DNA of 64,000 bases from Bdellovibrio sp. BCCA (GCF_037996825.1 NZ_JBBNAC010000001.1:3740025-3804024), one strand, 5' to 3'. Positions 41,727 to 53,315 are shown, counted from the first letter of the stretch. Made by a program: numbers and translations. Notes: generated by a model not told the origin, from the letters alone.

Positions 41727-44700
41727 ATGAATGGAAACAAGGCGATAAGCGTGGCAAGATCATTCCACTTCATGAAAGCGGAAATGACTCACACAAGGCT
41801 TGAAACCATCCTGGAAAGAGCCTTTGAAACAACTCGCGGAAAGATTCAAGTGACCGGAGCTTCTTCTCCGCTCGCGCTTGCTTACTTTTTGTCGCAGACT
41901 TACTCTAAAAAAATCAACAGCTTGCCGCACTTAGTTATTGTTGGAAGTCTGCAAGATGCGAACAAACTTCAGCAGTTGATTGAGTTCTTCGACCCATCTC
42001 GTCAAGCACATATTCTGCCTCCTTTTGATGTTTCTCCTTACTCGGGTCTTTATCCAAACTCGAGAGTTGCTTCGGATCGAATTCAATTTCTCGCGAAAGC
42101 TCAGTCGGCCAAAGCCGGAGAAATCTTCATATCTCCTTCTGACGCGCTGATGCAGAAAACCTTGCCGATGAAAATCCTGAAGGATTATTCGCGAACATTG
42201 AAGCCCGCTGACGAACTTCCAGAAGACATCGCGGAGTTTTTAAATTCTCTTGGTTATGTGTCAGCTCCGATGGTGGAGGATAAAGGTCAGTACGCCTTGC
42301 GCGGAGGAATCGTCGATATTTTTCCGCCGACGGAAGATCAGCCGGTGCGTCTGGATTTGTTCGGTGATCAGATTGAATCCATTCGTTACTTTAGTATTTC
42401 AGATCAACGAAGCACGGATGAGTTGACCTCATTTGTATTAACTCCTGCGCGCGAGATTCTTTTCCGCGATGAAAATCACGAAAGACTTTTACAGCGAGTT
42501 CGTGAAACTTTAGAAGGTCGCCCTGTTGATAAAGCGGACGCTGAAGAGATGCTTCGTTCTTTGGTTTTAAAAAATTCATTTCCTGGAATTGAATTTTTGC
42601 TTCCGTATTTTTACGGCGAGCTTTCAAGTCCTGCTGATCATTTTTCGGGAGCCGTGAATTTATGGTTCCTAGATCCGGTTGAAATTTCCCGGTGCGCGGA
42701 TGAAACGTGGGCTGAGTTTAAAGCAGATCTTGCGACAAGCGAAACTCACGTTATTCGCCCTGATTTAGATTTACTCTATTCGCCATTTGAGAAGCTTTCT
42801 TTTCCACAAAACTCTCGCCAAATTTATTTTTCGTCTTTGGAATATCTGGAAGAGGAAAGTTCTGAAAATGCACAAGTTGAGTACCGCACATTCCTCACTC
42901 AGGATTTTACGAATTTAAGCCTTACAAATCCTGTGGGTTCTGAATTGTGGTTGCAGGCTGCAACGAACAAACTTCACAAGTGGAAAGACGACGGCTACAG
43001 AATTTTTATCGGAACTAAAAATCAATCACACATTGAAAGATTGAAACTTGTTTTCGATAAACTGGGGTTGAAAGTCGCGCGCCCTGCGGAAGATGAATAC
43101 CGTTGGGATTCTTGGCTGATGGAGCAAGATGGCGATCCGCATTTAGTTCACGTCATTCCTCATTATCTTTCTGAAAGCCTTCGTCTGGATGAAGAGAAAG
43201 TTATTTTTCTTCGCGACGAAGACTTCTATGGAAAAAAACAGCGCTCGCGTGAATCTTCAGGTGCTCAAGACTTTCAAAAACAAGCAAAGCGATTAGCCTT
43301 CGGTGACTTAAAACCTGGGGATCTCGTTGCTCACGTCAAACATGGCGTGGGTCAGTACGAGGGACTTAAGATCATGAACATCGGTGGTGTTGAGTCTGAA
43401 TACATTCAGGTTGGCTATAAAGATAAAGATAAACTTTATCTACCCGTTTATCGCGTGGGACAGCTTCAAAAATTTTCGGGAGCTGCCACCACAACTATTC
43501 TTGATAAACTTGGCGGCACGGCTTGGGAAAAAACCAAAGCTAAAGTCAAAGCCCACGTTCGTGATATCGCGGCCGATCTTCTGGCGCTTTATGCAAAGCG
43601 CGCCGAGATGCACAGACCCCCGTTTGTTTTTAAAGAAGAAGAGATTCAACTTTTTGAAAACAGTTTCCCTTACGAAGAAACTGAAGATCAAATGCGCGCG
43701 ATCAATGATATTTTGTCGGATCTTAAATCGACAAAACCTATGGATCGTTTGGTTTGTGGTGACGTGGGTTTCGGAAAAACTGAGGTGGCGATGCGTGCAG
43801 CGTTCTTTGCCGTTCAGGCAAAAAAACAAGTCGCCCTTCTTGCTCCGACAACCGTTTTAACTTTCCAGCACTTTGAAACTTTGAAAAAACGTTTTGAAGG
43901 TTGGCCTGTTGATATTCGTGTCTTAAACCGTTTTGTCACTCCGTCTGAAGTGAAAAAGACTCTGCAAGATCTTAAAGACGGAAAAGTCGATATCATCGTC
44001 GGCACTCATAAACTTTTAGGCTCTTCAATTCAGTATAAAGATTTAGGTCTTTTGATTGTCGACGAAGAACAAAAGTTCGGAGTTACTCATAAAGAGAAAA
44101 TTAAAAAGCTTAAAACAAGCGTTGATACGCTGACTTTATCTGCGACACCCATTCCAAGAACTTTAAACATGGCTCTTGTGGGAATTCGAGATTTGAGTCT
44201 TATCAATACGGCTCCCGTCGATCGTCTTCCAACAAGAACTTTCGTTACGAAGTTTGATGAAGAAACAATTCGTAAAGCGATCACGGCTGAAATTTCTCGC
44301 GGTGGACAAGTTTACTTTATCCACAATCGTATTGAGTCCATTTATGGATTGGTCGATGAGATTCGCAGTATCGTTCCCGAAGCCCGCATCCGTGTCGGTC
44401 ACGGGCAAATGGAAGAACATGAACTCGAAAAAACTATGCTCGCGTTCTTCCATCACGAAATTGACGTTCTAGTTTGTACAGCCATTGTAGAATCCGGAAT
44501 GGATGTCCCTCGTGCAAATACCATGTTCATTGATTCTGCTCACATGTTTGGACTTTCACAGCTTTATCAATTGCGGGGACGCGTGGGTCGAAGCAAGACT
44601 CGCGCATATTGCTATTTGATGATGCCAAGAAGTCGCAAGCTCGACAAAGAACAACAAGAGCGTTTGAAGATCATTCAAGAAAACACAGCACTGGGTAGCG

Positions 44701-45293
44701 GAATTAAAATTGCTCAATACGATCTTGAACTTCGCGGTGCCGGAAATATTCTAGGTGAAGAACAATCAGGTCATATCAACTCTGTTGGTTATGAATTGTA
44801 CATGGATCTTCTCAACGAAGCTTTAGCGGAAGCTAAGGGTGAAAAAGTAGAAGACATGGATCTCGATCCGGAAATCAACTTAAGAATCCCTGCGATGATT
44901 CCTGATAGCTACATCGCCGATATTCGTATTCGTTTAAGTTATTACAAAGCTTTGGCAGATATCACCTCGGCAGATGACTTAGATCGTATCGAAGAAGAGT
45001 TGCGCGATCAGTTCGGTCCAATTCCAGAACCAACTGTGAACTTGATGGGACTCATGCTCATCCGTCGCCAGTGTAAAGAACTCGGTGTCCGCGACATCAG
45101 CGCCGGAGTAAAATCCATCTCGTTGATCTTTACAGAAAAAACAAAATTAAAACCAGAAACTGTGATTCAACTGGCAGTTCGTGAAAGCAAAAAATACTCT
45201 CTTACACCAGACAATCGCCTAAACATCAAACTCAGCAACATCACCTGGTCGGCAGTCCACGATGAGCTAGAACAACTCCTGAAACTTATCTAA
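41727..45293 (+). CDS. mfd: Transcription-repair coupling factor Mfd
   Basis: 1188-residue translocase that displaces stalled RNA polymerase and recruits UvrA. The N-terminal UvrB-like domains, the RNA polymerase interaction domain (LKPGDLVAHVKHGVGQYEGL), and the RecG-like motor with Walker A GDVGFGKT at 678-685 and DEEQ box at 779-782 are present; LRGRVGRS and the C-terminal TRCF domain close it. The start has no strong ribosome site; ATGs at 41772 and 41784 are possible alternatives. Its stop is within the 26-nt repeat. Divergent from nuoA. Confidence 0.96.
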   Translation: MNGNKAISVARSFHFMKAEMTHTRLETILERAFETTRGKIQVTGASSPLALAYFLSQTYSKKINSLPHLVIVGSLQDANKLQQLIEFFDPSRQAHILPPFDVSPYSGLYPNSRVASDRIQFLAKAQSAKAGEIFISPSDALMQKTLPMKILKDYSRTLKPADELPEDIAEFLNSLGYVSAPMVEDKGQYALRGGIVDIFPPTEDQPVRLDLFGDQIESIRYFSISDQRSTDELTSFVLTPAREILFRDENHERLLQRVRETLEGRPVDKADAEEMLRSLVLKNSFPGIEFLLPYFYGELSSPADHFSGAVNLWFLDPVEISRCADETWAEFKADLATSETHVIRPDLDLLYSPFEKLSFPQNSRQIYFSSLEYLEEESSENAQVEYRTFLTQDFTNLSLTNPVGSELWLQAATNKLHKWKDDGYRIFIGTKNQSHIERLKLVFDKLGLKVARPAEDEYRWDSWLMEQDGDPHLVHVIPHYLSESLRLDEEKVIFLRDEDFYGKKQRSRESSGAQDFQKQAKRLAFGDLKPGDLVAHVKHGVGQYEGLKIMNIGGVESEYIQVGYKDKDKLYLPVYRVGQLQKFSGAATTTILDKLGGTAWEKTKAKVKAHVRDIAADLLALYAKRAEMHRPPFVFKEEEIQLFENSFPYEETEDQMRAINDILSDLKSTKPMDRLVCGDVGFGKTEVAMRAAFFAVQAKKQVALLAPTTVLTFQHFETLKKRFEGWPVDIRVLNRFVTPSEVKKTLQDLKDGKVDIIVGTHKLLGSSIQYKDLGLLIVDEEQKFGVTHKEKIKKLKTSVDTLTLSATPIPRTLNMALVGIRDLSLINTAPVDRLPTRTFVTKFDEETIRKAITAEISRGGQVYFIHNRIESIYGLVDEIRSIVPEARIRVGHGQMEEHELEKTMLAFFHHEIDVLVCTAIVESGMDVPRANTMFIDSAHMFGLSQLYQLRGRVGRSKTRAYCYLMMPRSRKLDKEQQERLKIIQENTALGSGIKIAQYDLELRGAGNILGEEQSGHINSVGYELYMDLLNEALAEAKGEKVEDMDLDPEINLRIPAMIPDSYIADIRIRLSYYKALADITSADDLDRIEEELRDQFGPIPEPTVNLMGLMLIRRQCKELGVRDISAGVKSISLIFTEKTKLKPETVIQLAVRESKKYSLTPDNRLNIKLSNITWSAVHDELEQLLKLI

Positions 45294-45313
45294 AAGGTGC
45301 CTGCTTCTTTTTT
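45288..45313 (+). repeat. 26-nt intergenic repeat, copy 2
   Basis: Identical to 30521-30546, covering the last codon and stop of mfd and then a T6 run. It is followed by a hairpin terminator serving the convergent gene. Confidence 0.75.
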
Positions 45314-45334
45314 CTGGCTACACCGCAATACAAA

Positions 45335-45351
45335 AAGGTACGGCGTACCTT
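45335..45351 (-). terminator. Terminator of the outer-membrane protein gene
   Basis: AAGGTAC (45335-45341) and GTACCTT (45345-45351) around a GGC loop. On the minus strand the stem is followed by TTT from an A run, immediately after the stop codon at 45352. Confidence 0.65.
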
Positions 45352-46113
45352 CTAGAACTCTAAGCGAAGGCCTGCGCCGTACAGGAAATCTGTCTCTGTA
45401 TTGGGATCGTCTTCCGCACTTGTTTTAGCGTATTGAGTGGCGTAGACGTCGATGAAAGTATTCTCAAGGCCCCAATTGAACGTTGTGTTTTTAGCCGTGT
45501 CGTAATCGAGCCAATCTAACTGGAGTAAGAATCCAATCGTGTAGTTGTAACCCATTTGGGTCGTAGCGGAAAAAGAATCTGTCGGTGACGACTCTGAAAT
45601 TCCCATTTGCCAGAAATTAATTCCTACATAGGGAGCGACATACGGTTCGTTAAAAAGCATGTCCATAGTGTATTTCAGTCCAACACCGTATTTGGTTATA
45701 TCTAGTGTGCGATCACTGCCACTGACATTATCCGAAATACTTCCTTTACCGAAATCCACGCCCAATGCCAGTGAGCCCAGCATGAAGTTGTATTTGTAGT
45801 CCAAACTCAAATGAATAAGAGGAACAGGGTCTGTTCCAAAAAGCTCTTCATAAGATTTGTTATCTAAAGTGGAGATATAGTTTTTTAGATCAAGGCCTTC
45901 ATAGTCGAGACCGAAATATATTCCGTGATCTTCCCTGCGCTCTTTATAGGGAGCCAAATTATCCTGACGAACTTGAACTTCGACAAGAGGTGTTTGCTCT
46001 GGCGGAACAGCCACCATGCCCTCTGTGTCTTCGTCTTGCGCAAAAGCGCACGAGCAACACAGGCTCACTAAAACAATACAAACTTTTGATTTAAGACTTT
46101 GGTGCAATTTCAT
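45352..46113 (-). CDS. Outer-membrane beta-barrel protein, unknown
   Basis: 253 residues. Signal peptide with cleavage near CAFA-QDED (residue 26). The rest alternates hydrophobic and polar residues in strand-like fashion (YGVGLKYTMDM, YNYTIGFLLQLDW) and ends in LRLEF, a terminal Phe as the assembly machinery expects. An OmpW- or OmpA-barrel size would fit, but no family is certain. I start at ATG 46113; codons upstream would overlap the divergent NagZ gene. Confidence 0.75.
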   Translation of the reverse strand: MKLHQSLKSKVCIVLVSLCCSCAFAQDEDTEGMVAVPPEQTPLVEVQVRQDNLAPYKERREDHGIYFGLDYEGLDLKNYISTLDNKSYEELFGTDPVPLIHLSLDYKYNFMLGSLALGVDFGKGSISDNVSGSDRTLDITKYGVGLKYTMDMLFNEPYVAPYVGINFWQMGISESSPTDSFSATTQMGYNYTIGFLLQLDWLDYDTAKNTTFNWGLENTFIDVYATQYAKTSAEDDPNTETDFLYGAGLRLEF

Positions 46114-46167
46114 GCTGTCTCTCAAATCTCGTCTACCCCGCAAAGGGCCGAATGATATTCTACCAAT

Positions 46168-47838
46168 ATGAGCAATTATATCAGGGAAATTCTTAAGATT
46201 TTGAGCATAACTCTCCTGATATTTGTTTTTCCCCACCTTGTGCTAGCTGCCCCGACCAACCTCCCGCAAATTATCGACCAAAAAATTGCCAACATGACCT
46301 TGGAAGAAAAAGTCGGACAACTTTTTATCGTGGGCTTTCCCCAAAAGAACATCTCGCCTGACTTAGAAAAATTTATTGCTGACTACAAGCCTGGTTCTTT
46401 TTTGTTGTTTAAAAGAAATATTTCTTCTGGTGAGCAGATCCGTGACCTGAACCTTGCGCTTTACCGTACGAGCTATAAGCACACAAAACTTCCACCATTG
46501 ATTGCCATCGATCAAGAAGGCGGCTCGGTCTCTCGTCTTCCTATTACGCCAGCTCCGCCGAATGCTTTAGCATTGGGGCAAACGCAGTCGCCGCTTCTCG
46601 CAGAAGAAATGGGTTATCAAACAGGTCTTTTTTTGCGCGAAGTAGGCTTTAACATGAATCTCGCACCCGTGTTGGATGTCACAGATCCTCTGGGCACAAG
46701 TTTTATTGGTGTTAGATCTTTCGGTGCAGATCCTCATTTGGTTGGAGAGCTTGGTGTTGCATATTCAAAGGGACTTCTCAAAGCCCGCGTGATTCCTACA
46801 GCAAAACATTTTCCAGGAACTGGAAACTTAAAAGCCGATCCACATGTCAGTGTTGTTCAAAACACCTCATCACTTGAATCACTGAAAGCAAAAGATTTAA
46901 AACCTTACGAAGCATATTCTTCATTGGGAGACCGCGTGGCCGTGATGCTTTCCCACTTGATCTATCCCGCGCTAGATCATACTCGCGAGCCTGCGAGTTT
47001 TTCCAAAAAGATATCCACAGAACTTTTACGTGGAGAATTAAAATACAAAGGCCTTGTCGTCACTGATGACTTACAAATGCAGGGATCAAAACAACTTCTA
47101 AGACCGGAAGTGGCGGCCCTGCGCGCTCTTCAGGCTGGAGCCGATATCGTGATGCTCACGTGGTCTTTTGCCGATCAGGGAAGAGCCTTTGAATTTGTAA
47201 AAAGCGCCGTACAAAAAGGCGAGCTTTCACAAAGTGAATTGAATCAAAAGCTTCACCGCATTCTTACTGTAAAAGCTTTCGCCAATCTTTATCGCCGCGA
47301 TCCAAAACAGCTGTCTCTTTTGCAAGGTCCAAGACTCACATCAAAAGATTACAGTGAACTTGAATCCAATATTTTAGATCAAAACTTAAAAACAAATCTT
47401 TTGCCAAAATCTCTTCCTGGGAAGGAAACGAAAAAGCGTAAACCCTCTTCAATCAGTCGTGTTTGTGTCGCAGCTCCTTCAAAAGCTTTCATCGATTCAT
47501 TTAAAAAATCTTCGAATAAACACGTCGATGCGAAATTACTGACAGGCACTTTCGACAAAGGACAAGTTCAAGAATGGATGCGTGAGAAAAATTGCACTCT
47601 CACCGTTGCCGCCATCACAGGTCCAAAAACAGCGGCACTGCTAAGATCCCTACCTGCTCAAGAAAAGAAGAATTTAATCGTCGTAAACTTAGGTGCTCCT
47701 CGTTTGATGCCTCAACAAAAAGGCTATCTACGAGTGATTCAGTTGTATTTCAATCATGCCGATTCAGGAAAAAAGATCGCCCAACATCTTGAAGAAATCC
47801 TCAACGACTCTTCCAATTCTTACGCTTTTCTTCAATAG
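46168..47838 (+). CDS. nagZ: Exported NagZ-like beta-N-acetylhexosaminidase (GH3)
   Basis: 556 residues. GH3 catalytic domain: IAIDQEGGSVSRL (about 112-124), KHFPGTGNLKADPH (213-226, usually KHFPGHG), and the nucleophile Asp in VVTDDLQM (300-301). After about residue 380 a second domain typical of two-domain GH3 enzymes follows. A signal peptide (LVLA then APTN, about residue 27) predicts export, unlike cytoplasmic NagZ of E. coli. Likely splits N-acetylglucosamine from wall fragments. 54 bases from the divergent outer-membrane gene. Confidence 0.88.
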   Translation: MSNYIREILKILSITLLIFVFPHLVLAAPTNLPQIIDQKIANMTLEEKVGQLFIVGFPQKNISPDLEKFIADYKPGSFLLFKRNISSGEQIRDLNLALYRTSYKHTKLPPLIAIDQEGGSVSRLPITPAPPNALALGQTQSPLLAEEMGYQTGLFLREVGFNMNLAPVLDVTDPLGTSFIGVRSFGADPHLVGELGVAYSKGLLKARVIPTAKHFPGTGNLKADPHVSVVQNTSSLESLKAKDLKPYEAYSSLGDRVAVMLSHLIYPALDHTREPASFSKKISTELLRGELKYKGLVVTDDLQMQGSKQLLRPEVAALRALQAGADIVMLTWSFADQGRAFEFVKSAVQKGELSQSELNQKLHRILTVKAFANLYRRDPKQLSLLQGPRLTSKDYSELESNILDQNLKTNLLPKSLPGKETKKRKPSSISRVCVAAPSKAFIDSFKKSSNKHVDAKLLTGTFDKGQVQEWMREKNCTLTVAAITGPKTAALLRSLPAQEKKNLIVVNLGAPRLMPQQKGYLRVIQLYFNHADSGKKIAQHLEEILNDSSNSYAFLQ

Positions 47839-47850
47839 ATTATAAAAATA

Positions 47851-47878
47851 AAAAGGCCCTCTTTACAGAGAGCCTTTT
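47851..47878. terminator. Bidirectional terminator between nagZ and atpC
   Basis: AAAAGGCCCTCT (47851-47862) with AGAGAGCCTTTT (47867-47878), one mismatch. A run on one side and TTTT on the other fit use in both directions. Confidence 0.75.
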
Positions 47879-47904
47879 CAATATTTTTTAAATGGATCTA
47901 AGAA

Positions 47905-48321
47905 TTACTTCTTAGCTTGGCCTTCAGCCACATCGAGTTTCGCTCTTGCACGAGCCCACTCGCGTTGGAATTCTGTCCAATCTTCATCAGTGATAAGCTC
48001 ATTCATGATGCGCTTTTCAGAAGCAGCCAAGAATTCTTTCGTAGCTTGGATATCAATTTCCTCTGGAAGATCTGCGATGTTCGCAAGAACGTTCACGCCT
48101 TCAGGGCTCACTTGGCAATAACCCCAGCTGATAACAGCCGTGTCTTGCTTTTCTTTACCCTTTAGTTTCCATTTCATAACGCCTGTTTCAAGCGTTGTGA
48201 TCAATGGAGCGTGACCAGGAAGAATGTTGAGTTCTCCTTTGAAGCCAGGAACAGTTACTTCTTCAACCTCTTGGTTGACGAGTAAACGTCTTTCTGGAGT
48301 CACGATAGTCAGTTTAAACAT
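47905..48321 (-). CDS. atpC: ATP synthase epsilon subunit
   Basis: F1 epsilon, 138 residues, which couples and inhibits the rotor. Beta-sandwich N-terminus (FKLTIVTPERRLL, FKGELNILPGHAPLITTLETG, kept below as PGHAPLITTLETG) and a helical hairpin C-terminus. Last gene of the operon, followed by the terminator at 47851-47878. 26 bases after atpD. Confidence 0.93.
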   Translation of the reverse strand: MFKLTIVTPERRLLVNQEVEEVTVPGFKGELNILPGHAPLITTLETGVMKWKLKGKEKQDTAVISWGYCQVSPEGVNVLANIADLPEEIDIQATKEFLAASEKRIMNELITDEDWTEFQREWARARAKLDVAEGQAKK

Positions 48322-48347
48322 ACGCTAACCTCTCAAAGCTACGGCAA

Positions 48348-49757
<1,410 letters not shown>

Positions 49758-49766
49758 TCAGCTCCC

Positions 49767-50651
49767 CTATTTAAGCGCTTCAGCGCCAGATACGATTTCA
49801 GTCAATTCTGTAGTAATTTTTTCTTGTCTCAATTTGTTGTACGTCAACGTGAGCTTATTGATCATGTCACGCGCATTGTTTGTCGCGTTCTCCATCGCGC
49901 TCATACGAGCACCATGTTCACCGGCAACAGACTCAGACATACATCTGTAAACTTGAAGATCGAAATGCTTTTCAAGAAGTTCTTTGATGATCTTCTCTGG
50001 AGCCGGTTCGAAAATCATGTCGACAGCAAATTCATTCGCTTTCTCATTTTCAGTTTTGAAAGTCGTCAAGCCGATATCGATTGGCAAGATTGTTTCGCAA
50101 ACTACAGTTTGAGAAATCGCGGAATTGAATTGGTTATGAACAATACGAACTTCGTCGTAATTGCCCTCAAGGTAATCTTCCATCACGCGGTTAGCGACTT
50201 TCGAAGCCAACTCGTAAGAGATATCCTTATCAAGCTTCGTGATGTAATCCACGGCTTTGATATCTCTCTTCGCAAAGTAGTCATGACCTTTACGACCGAT
50301 AAAGATGAAGTCGATTTTCTCGAGCTTCGCTTTATTTTCTTTAATATAGTTTTCAGTGAATTTGTTGATATTGCTGTTGAAAGCGCCGCAAAGACCGCGA
50401 TCAGAAGTGATAACAACAAGCAAAACATTCTTTACTTGTTCTTTCTTCTCCATCAACGGATGCGACACTTTGTTTGTCACAGCGATATCCGCAATCACCT
50501 TACGCAAAGTCAAAGCGTAAGGACGCATATTCACAATTTGATTTTGCGCCTTACGTAACTTTGCAGCAGACACAAGCTTCATAGCTTTTGTGATCTGCTG
50601 GGTGTTTTTAGTGGACTCAATTCGAGCCCGGATATCCTTTAAGCTAGCCAT
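49767..50651 (-). CDS. atpG: ATP synthase gamma subunit
   Basis: Rotor shaft of F1, 294 residues. N-terminal MASLKDIRARIESTKNTQQI and the C-terminal RYNKLRQxxIT-type helix (TYNKLRQEKITTEL) form the central coiled coil; the ITSDRGLCGAFNSN motif is intact. 11 bases after atpA. Confidence 0.95.
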   Translation of the reverse strand: MASLKDIRARIESTKNTQQITKAMKLVSAAKLRKAQNQIVNMRPYALTLRKVIADIAVTNKVSHPLMEKKEQVKNVLLVVITSDRGLCGAFNSNINKFTENYIKENKAKLEKIDFIFIGRKGHDYFAKRDIKAVDYITKLDKDISYELASKVANRVMEDYLEGNYDEVRIVHNQFNSAISQTVVCETILPIDIGLTTFKTENEKANEFAVDMIFEPAPEKIIKELLEKHFDLQVYRCMSESVAGEHGARMSAMENATNNARDMINKLTLTYNKLRQEKITTELTEIVSGAEALK

Positions 50652-50662
50652 TTAGCACCAAA

Positions 50663-52189
50663 TTACTTCTTAGTAGAAGGTTGGAATACAGCTTTAAACT
50701 CTTCAAGAGCCGCCAAAAGCGCCTTTTTAGTATCGTCAGCAATCGCTTTTTTCTCAGAAATAGTTTTAAGAATTTCAGAGTGCTTGTTCTTCAAGAACTC
50801 GATCATTTCTTTTTCGTATTTCTTAACGTCTGTCTCTGGGTAAGCATCAACAAAACCGTTAGAAGCTGCGAAGATCATCGCAATTTGCTCTTCAACTTTT
50901 ACTGGAGAGTATTGACCTTGTTTAAGAACTTCAACCAAACGACGACCACGCGCCAATTGTTGTTGAGTTGCTTTATCCAAGTCAGAAGCAAACGCTGCGA
51001 AAGCTTCCATCGCACGGAACTGAGCAAGTTCAAGCTTCATTGAACCGGCAACTTGTTTCATCGCTTTGATTTGAGCCGCACCACCTACGCGCGATACTGA
51101 TTTACCCACAGAGATCGCTGGACGGATACCTTTATAGAACAAGTCTGATTCAAGGAAGATCTGACCGTCAGTGATAGAGATCACGTTTGTAGGGATGTAA
51201 GCAGAGATGTCACCCGCTTGAGTCTCGATGATTGGAAGAGCAGTCAATGAACCGCCACCTTTATCCGCAGACAATTTAGATGCACGCTCTAGCAAACGGC
51301 TGTGAAGATAGAATACGTCCCCTGGATACGCTTCACGTCCTGGAGGACGGCGAAGAAGCAAGGAAACTTGACGGTAAGCTTGAGCTTGTTTCGTCAAATC
51401 ATCGTAAACGATCAATGCGTGTCTGCCAGTATCACGGAAGTATTCAGCCATTGCTGTTCCAGAGTAAGCAGCCAAGAATTGAAGTGGAGCTGGGTCAGAT
51501 GCATTCGCTGCGATAACAGTTGTGTACTCAAGAGCACCAGCTGCACGCAATTTTTCAACCACAAGAGCCACAGTCGATTGTTTTTGACCGATAGCTACGT
51601 AGAAGCAATGAACGCCTTGACCTTTTTGATTGATGATAGTGTCAACCGCGATAGCAGTTTTACCAGTTTGACGGTCACCAATGATCAACTCACGTTGTCC
51701 GCGGCCGATTGGCACAAGAGCGTCGATCGCTTTGATACCTGTTTGAAGAGGTTCTTCAACTGGATGACGGTAAACGATACCAGGAGCTTTCAATTCAACG
51801 ACGCGGCTGTGAGGTGTGTTGATAGCACCACGACCGTCGATTGCATTTCCAAGAGCGTCAACTACGCGACCAAGAAGAGCTTCACCAACTGGAACTTGAA
51901 CGATTTTCTTTGTTCTCTTAACAGTGTCGCCTTCTTTAATGTGACGGTCTTCACCGAAGATAACCACGCCCACGTGACCTTCTTCAAGGTTCAATACCAT
52001 TCCGAATACTTCGCCTGGGAACTCAACGAGCTCACCCGCCATTGCATTTTCAAGACCGTAAATACGGGCAACACCGTCCCCTACGGAAAGAACGCTACCT
52101 GTTTCGCTTACTTCAATCTTTTTGTTGTATTGATTGATTTGTTCTTTGAGAACACGACTGATTTCGTCAGCACGAATTTGTGTTTCCAT
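50663..52189 (-). CDS. atpA: ATP synthase alpha subunit
   Basis: Non-catalytic nucleotide-binding F1 subunit, 508 residues. GDRQTGKT near residue 172 and the [13 protein letters not shown] signature near 365 are complete. A ribosome site AGGAGA precedes the ATG, which follows the atpH stop by 2 bases. Confidence 0.97.
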   Translation of the reverse strand: METQIRADEISRVLKEQINQYNKKIEVSETGSVLSVGDGVARIYGLENAMAGELVEFPGEVFGMVLNLEEGHVGVVIFGEDRHIKEGDTVKRTKKIVQVPVGEALLGRVVDALGNAIDGRGAINTPHSRVVELKAPGIVYRHPVEEPLQTGIKAIDALVPIGRGQRELIIGDRQTGKTAIAVDTIINQKGQGVHCFYVAIGQKQSTVALVVEKLRAAGALEYTTVIAANASDPAPLQFLAAYSGTAMAEYFRDTGRHALIVYDDLTKQAQAYRQVSLLLRRPPGREAYPGDVFYLHSRLLERASKLSADKGGGSLTALPIIETQAGDISAYIPTNVISITDGQIFLESDLFYKGIRPAISVGKSVSRVGGAAQIKAMKQVAGSMKLELAQFRAMEAFAAFASDLDKATQQQLARGRRLVEVLKQGQYSPVKVEEQIAMIFAASNGFVDAYPETDVKKYEKEMIEFLKNKHSEILKTISEKKAIADDTKKALLAALEEFKAVFQPSTKK

Positions 52190-52191
52190 TG

Positions 52192-52737
52192 TTAGTTGGC
52201 TCTCCTGTTTAATTCTTCATTTAACTTTTTCAAATGCGTATCGATGCTGTCATCGAAAGTCCATCCACCCACTTGAGCAACAACGCCGCCCAAAAGTTTC
52301 GGATCTTGTTCGTAAGTCAATACGATCTTCTTGTTCAAAACCTTATTGATCTTTTGTTCGATCTCTTTTTGCGCATCAGCTGACAGAGGCTGAGCAGAGC
52401 GAACCACTCCACGAGTTACACCTTCTTCAAGATCCAAAAGATCTCTGAAAGCAAGAGCAACTTGATCGAGGATTTCCAAACGACCTTTTTCACCTAGAAG
52501 AACCAATGTATTGATAACTTCTTCAGAAACTCCTTTGCCAGACAAAGCCGCTTTAACCGCAGCTACTTTTTGGTCCGGAGAAATCATTGGATTAGCAAAA
52601 TAATTTCTTACAGCGGCATCTTCAGTGAAACCTTTTGCAAGTGTTTGCAATTCTGCAAACGCTTTAGCGTGGATGCCTTTTTGTTTTGTTACAGCGAGAA
52701 GGGCCTTCGCGTATCTTTTAGAAACTTCACTTACCAT
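52192..52737 (-). CDS. atpH: ATP synthase delta subunit
   Basis: Stalk subunit that ties the stator to F1, 181 residues. N-terminal helical bundle ([17 protein letters not shown]), and the C-terminal [20 protein letters not shown] region, the usual OSCP signature. 3 bases separate it from the stator b gene. Confidence 0.93.
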   Translation of the reverse strand: MVSEVSKRYAKALLAVTKQKGIHAKAFAELQTLAKGFTEDAAVRNYFANPMISPDQKVAAVKAALSGKGVSEEVINTLVLLGEKGRLEILDQVALAFRDLLDLEEGVTRGVVRSAQPLSADAQKEIEQKINKVLNKKIVLTYEQDPKLLGGVVAQVGGWTFDDSIDTHLKKLNEELNRRAN

Positions 52738-52740
52738 GGC

Positions 52741-53304
52741 CTACACTCCCACGTTGTTTACGAAATCTTTTTGAAGTTTTTGTTGATCAGCAGAGCCAAG
52801 ATCTTTCGTCATCACGATGCGAGCGGCTTCCATTGAGTCTTTCAAAAGTTGCGCGCGAAGTTCTTTTTGCGCACGTTGAACTTCAAGCTTTGCCGTCAAT
52901 TCAGCATCTTCACGAATACGTTTTGTCACGTCTTGAGCTTCGTCCAAGATTTGTTTTTTCATGTCTTCTGCGTGGGCGTGAGCTTTCTTCAAAGCTTCTT
53001 CACGAGTGGCATCGAGATTAGAAATCTTTTGCTTGATATCGACGAATTCTTTCTCTGCTTGCTCACGAGCAAACGCAGATTTTTGAGCTGCTTCAAGATA
53101 AGCTGCTTTTCTTCCAGAGAAGAAAGTCACGATGCTGTCTTTTGTGAAGTACACAAGACCCACAACAAGAATCGTCACGTTGATCAATTGATATAGAACA
53201 ACTTTAGGAACACCTGCTTCACCGTGTGCAGCACCATGCTCACCACCTGCCGCCATCACAAGCGCAGGAGCCAAGATAATAAATAGATTCAAAAGCAACT
53301 TCAT
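52741..53304 (-). CDS. atpF: ATP synthase b subunit with signal-like N-terminus
   Basis: Stator b subunit, 187 residues. Residues 1-18 form a hydrophobic segment ending ALVMA before a Gly/His-rich stretch, reading like a cleavable signal peptide, then the normal b membrane helix (about 35-57) and a long charged helix. The mature form would have the membrane span and helix of standard b. The extra leader is unusual. It is followed by atpH in the operon. Confidence 0.9.
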   Translation of the reverse strand: MKLLLNLFIILAPALVMAAGGEHGAAHGEAGVPKVVLYQLINVTILVVGLVYFTKDSIVTFFSGRKAAYLEAAQKSAFAREQAEKEFVDIKQKISNLDATREEALKKAHAHAEDMKKQILDEAQDVTKRIREDAELTAKLEVQRAQKELRAQLLKDSMEAARIVMTKDLGSADQQKLQKDFVNNVGV

Positions 53305-53315
53305 GTCTTACTCTC

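Noticed and set aside
44310..44325. DnaA box-like TTATCCACA inside mfd, and a similar one near 17203
   Set aside because: Isolated matches within coding sequence far from the origin side; expected by chance.
51302..52195. 297-codon open frame antisense to atpA
   Set aside because: Covers a highly conserved gene in the opposite strand; Phe/Ser/Cys-rich with no recognisable domain.
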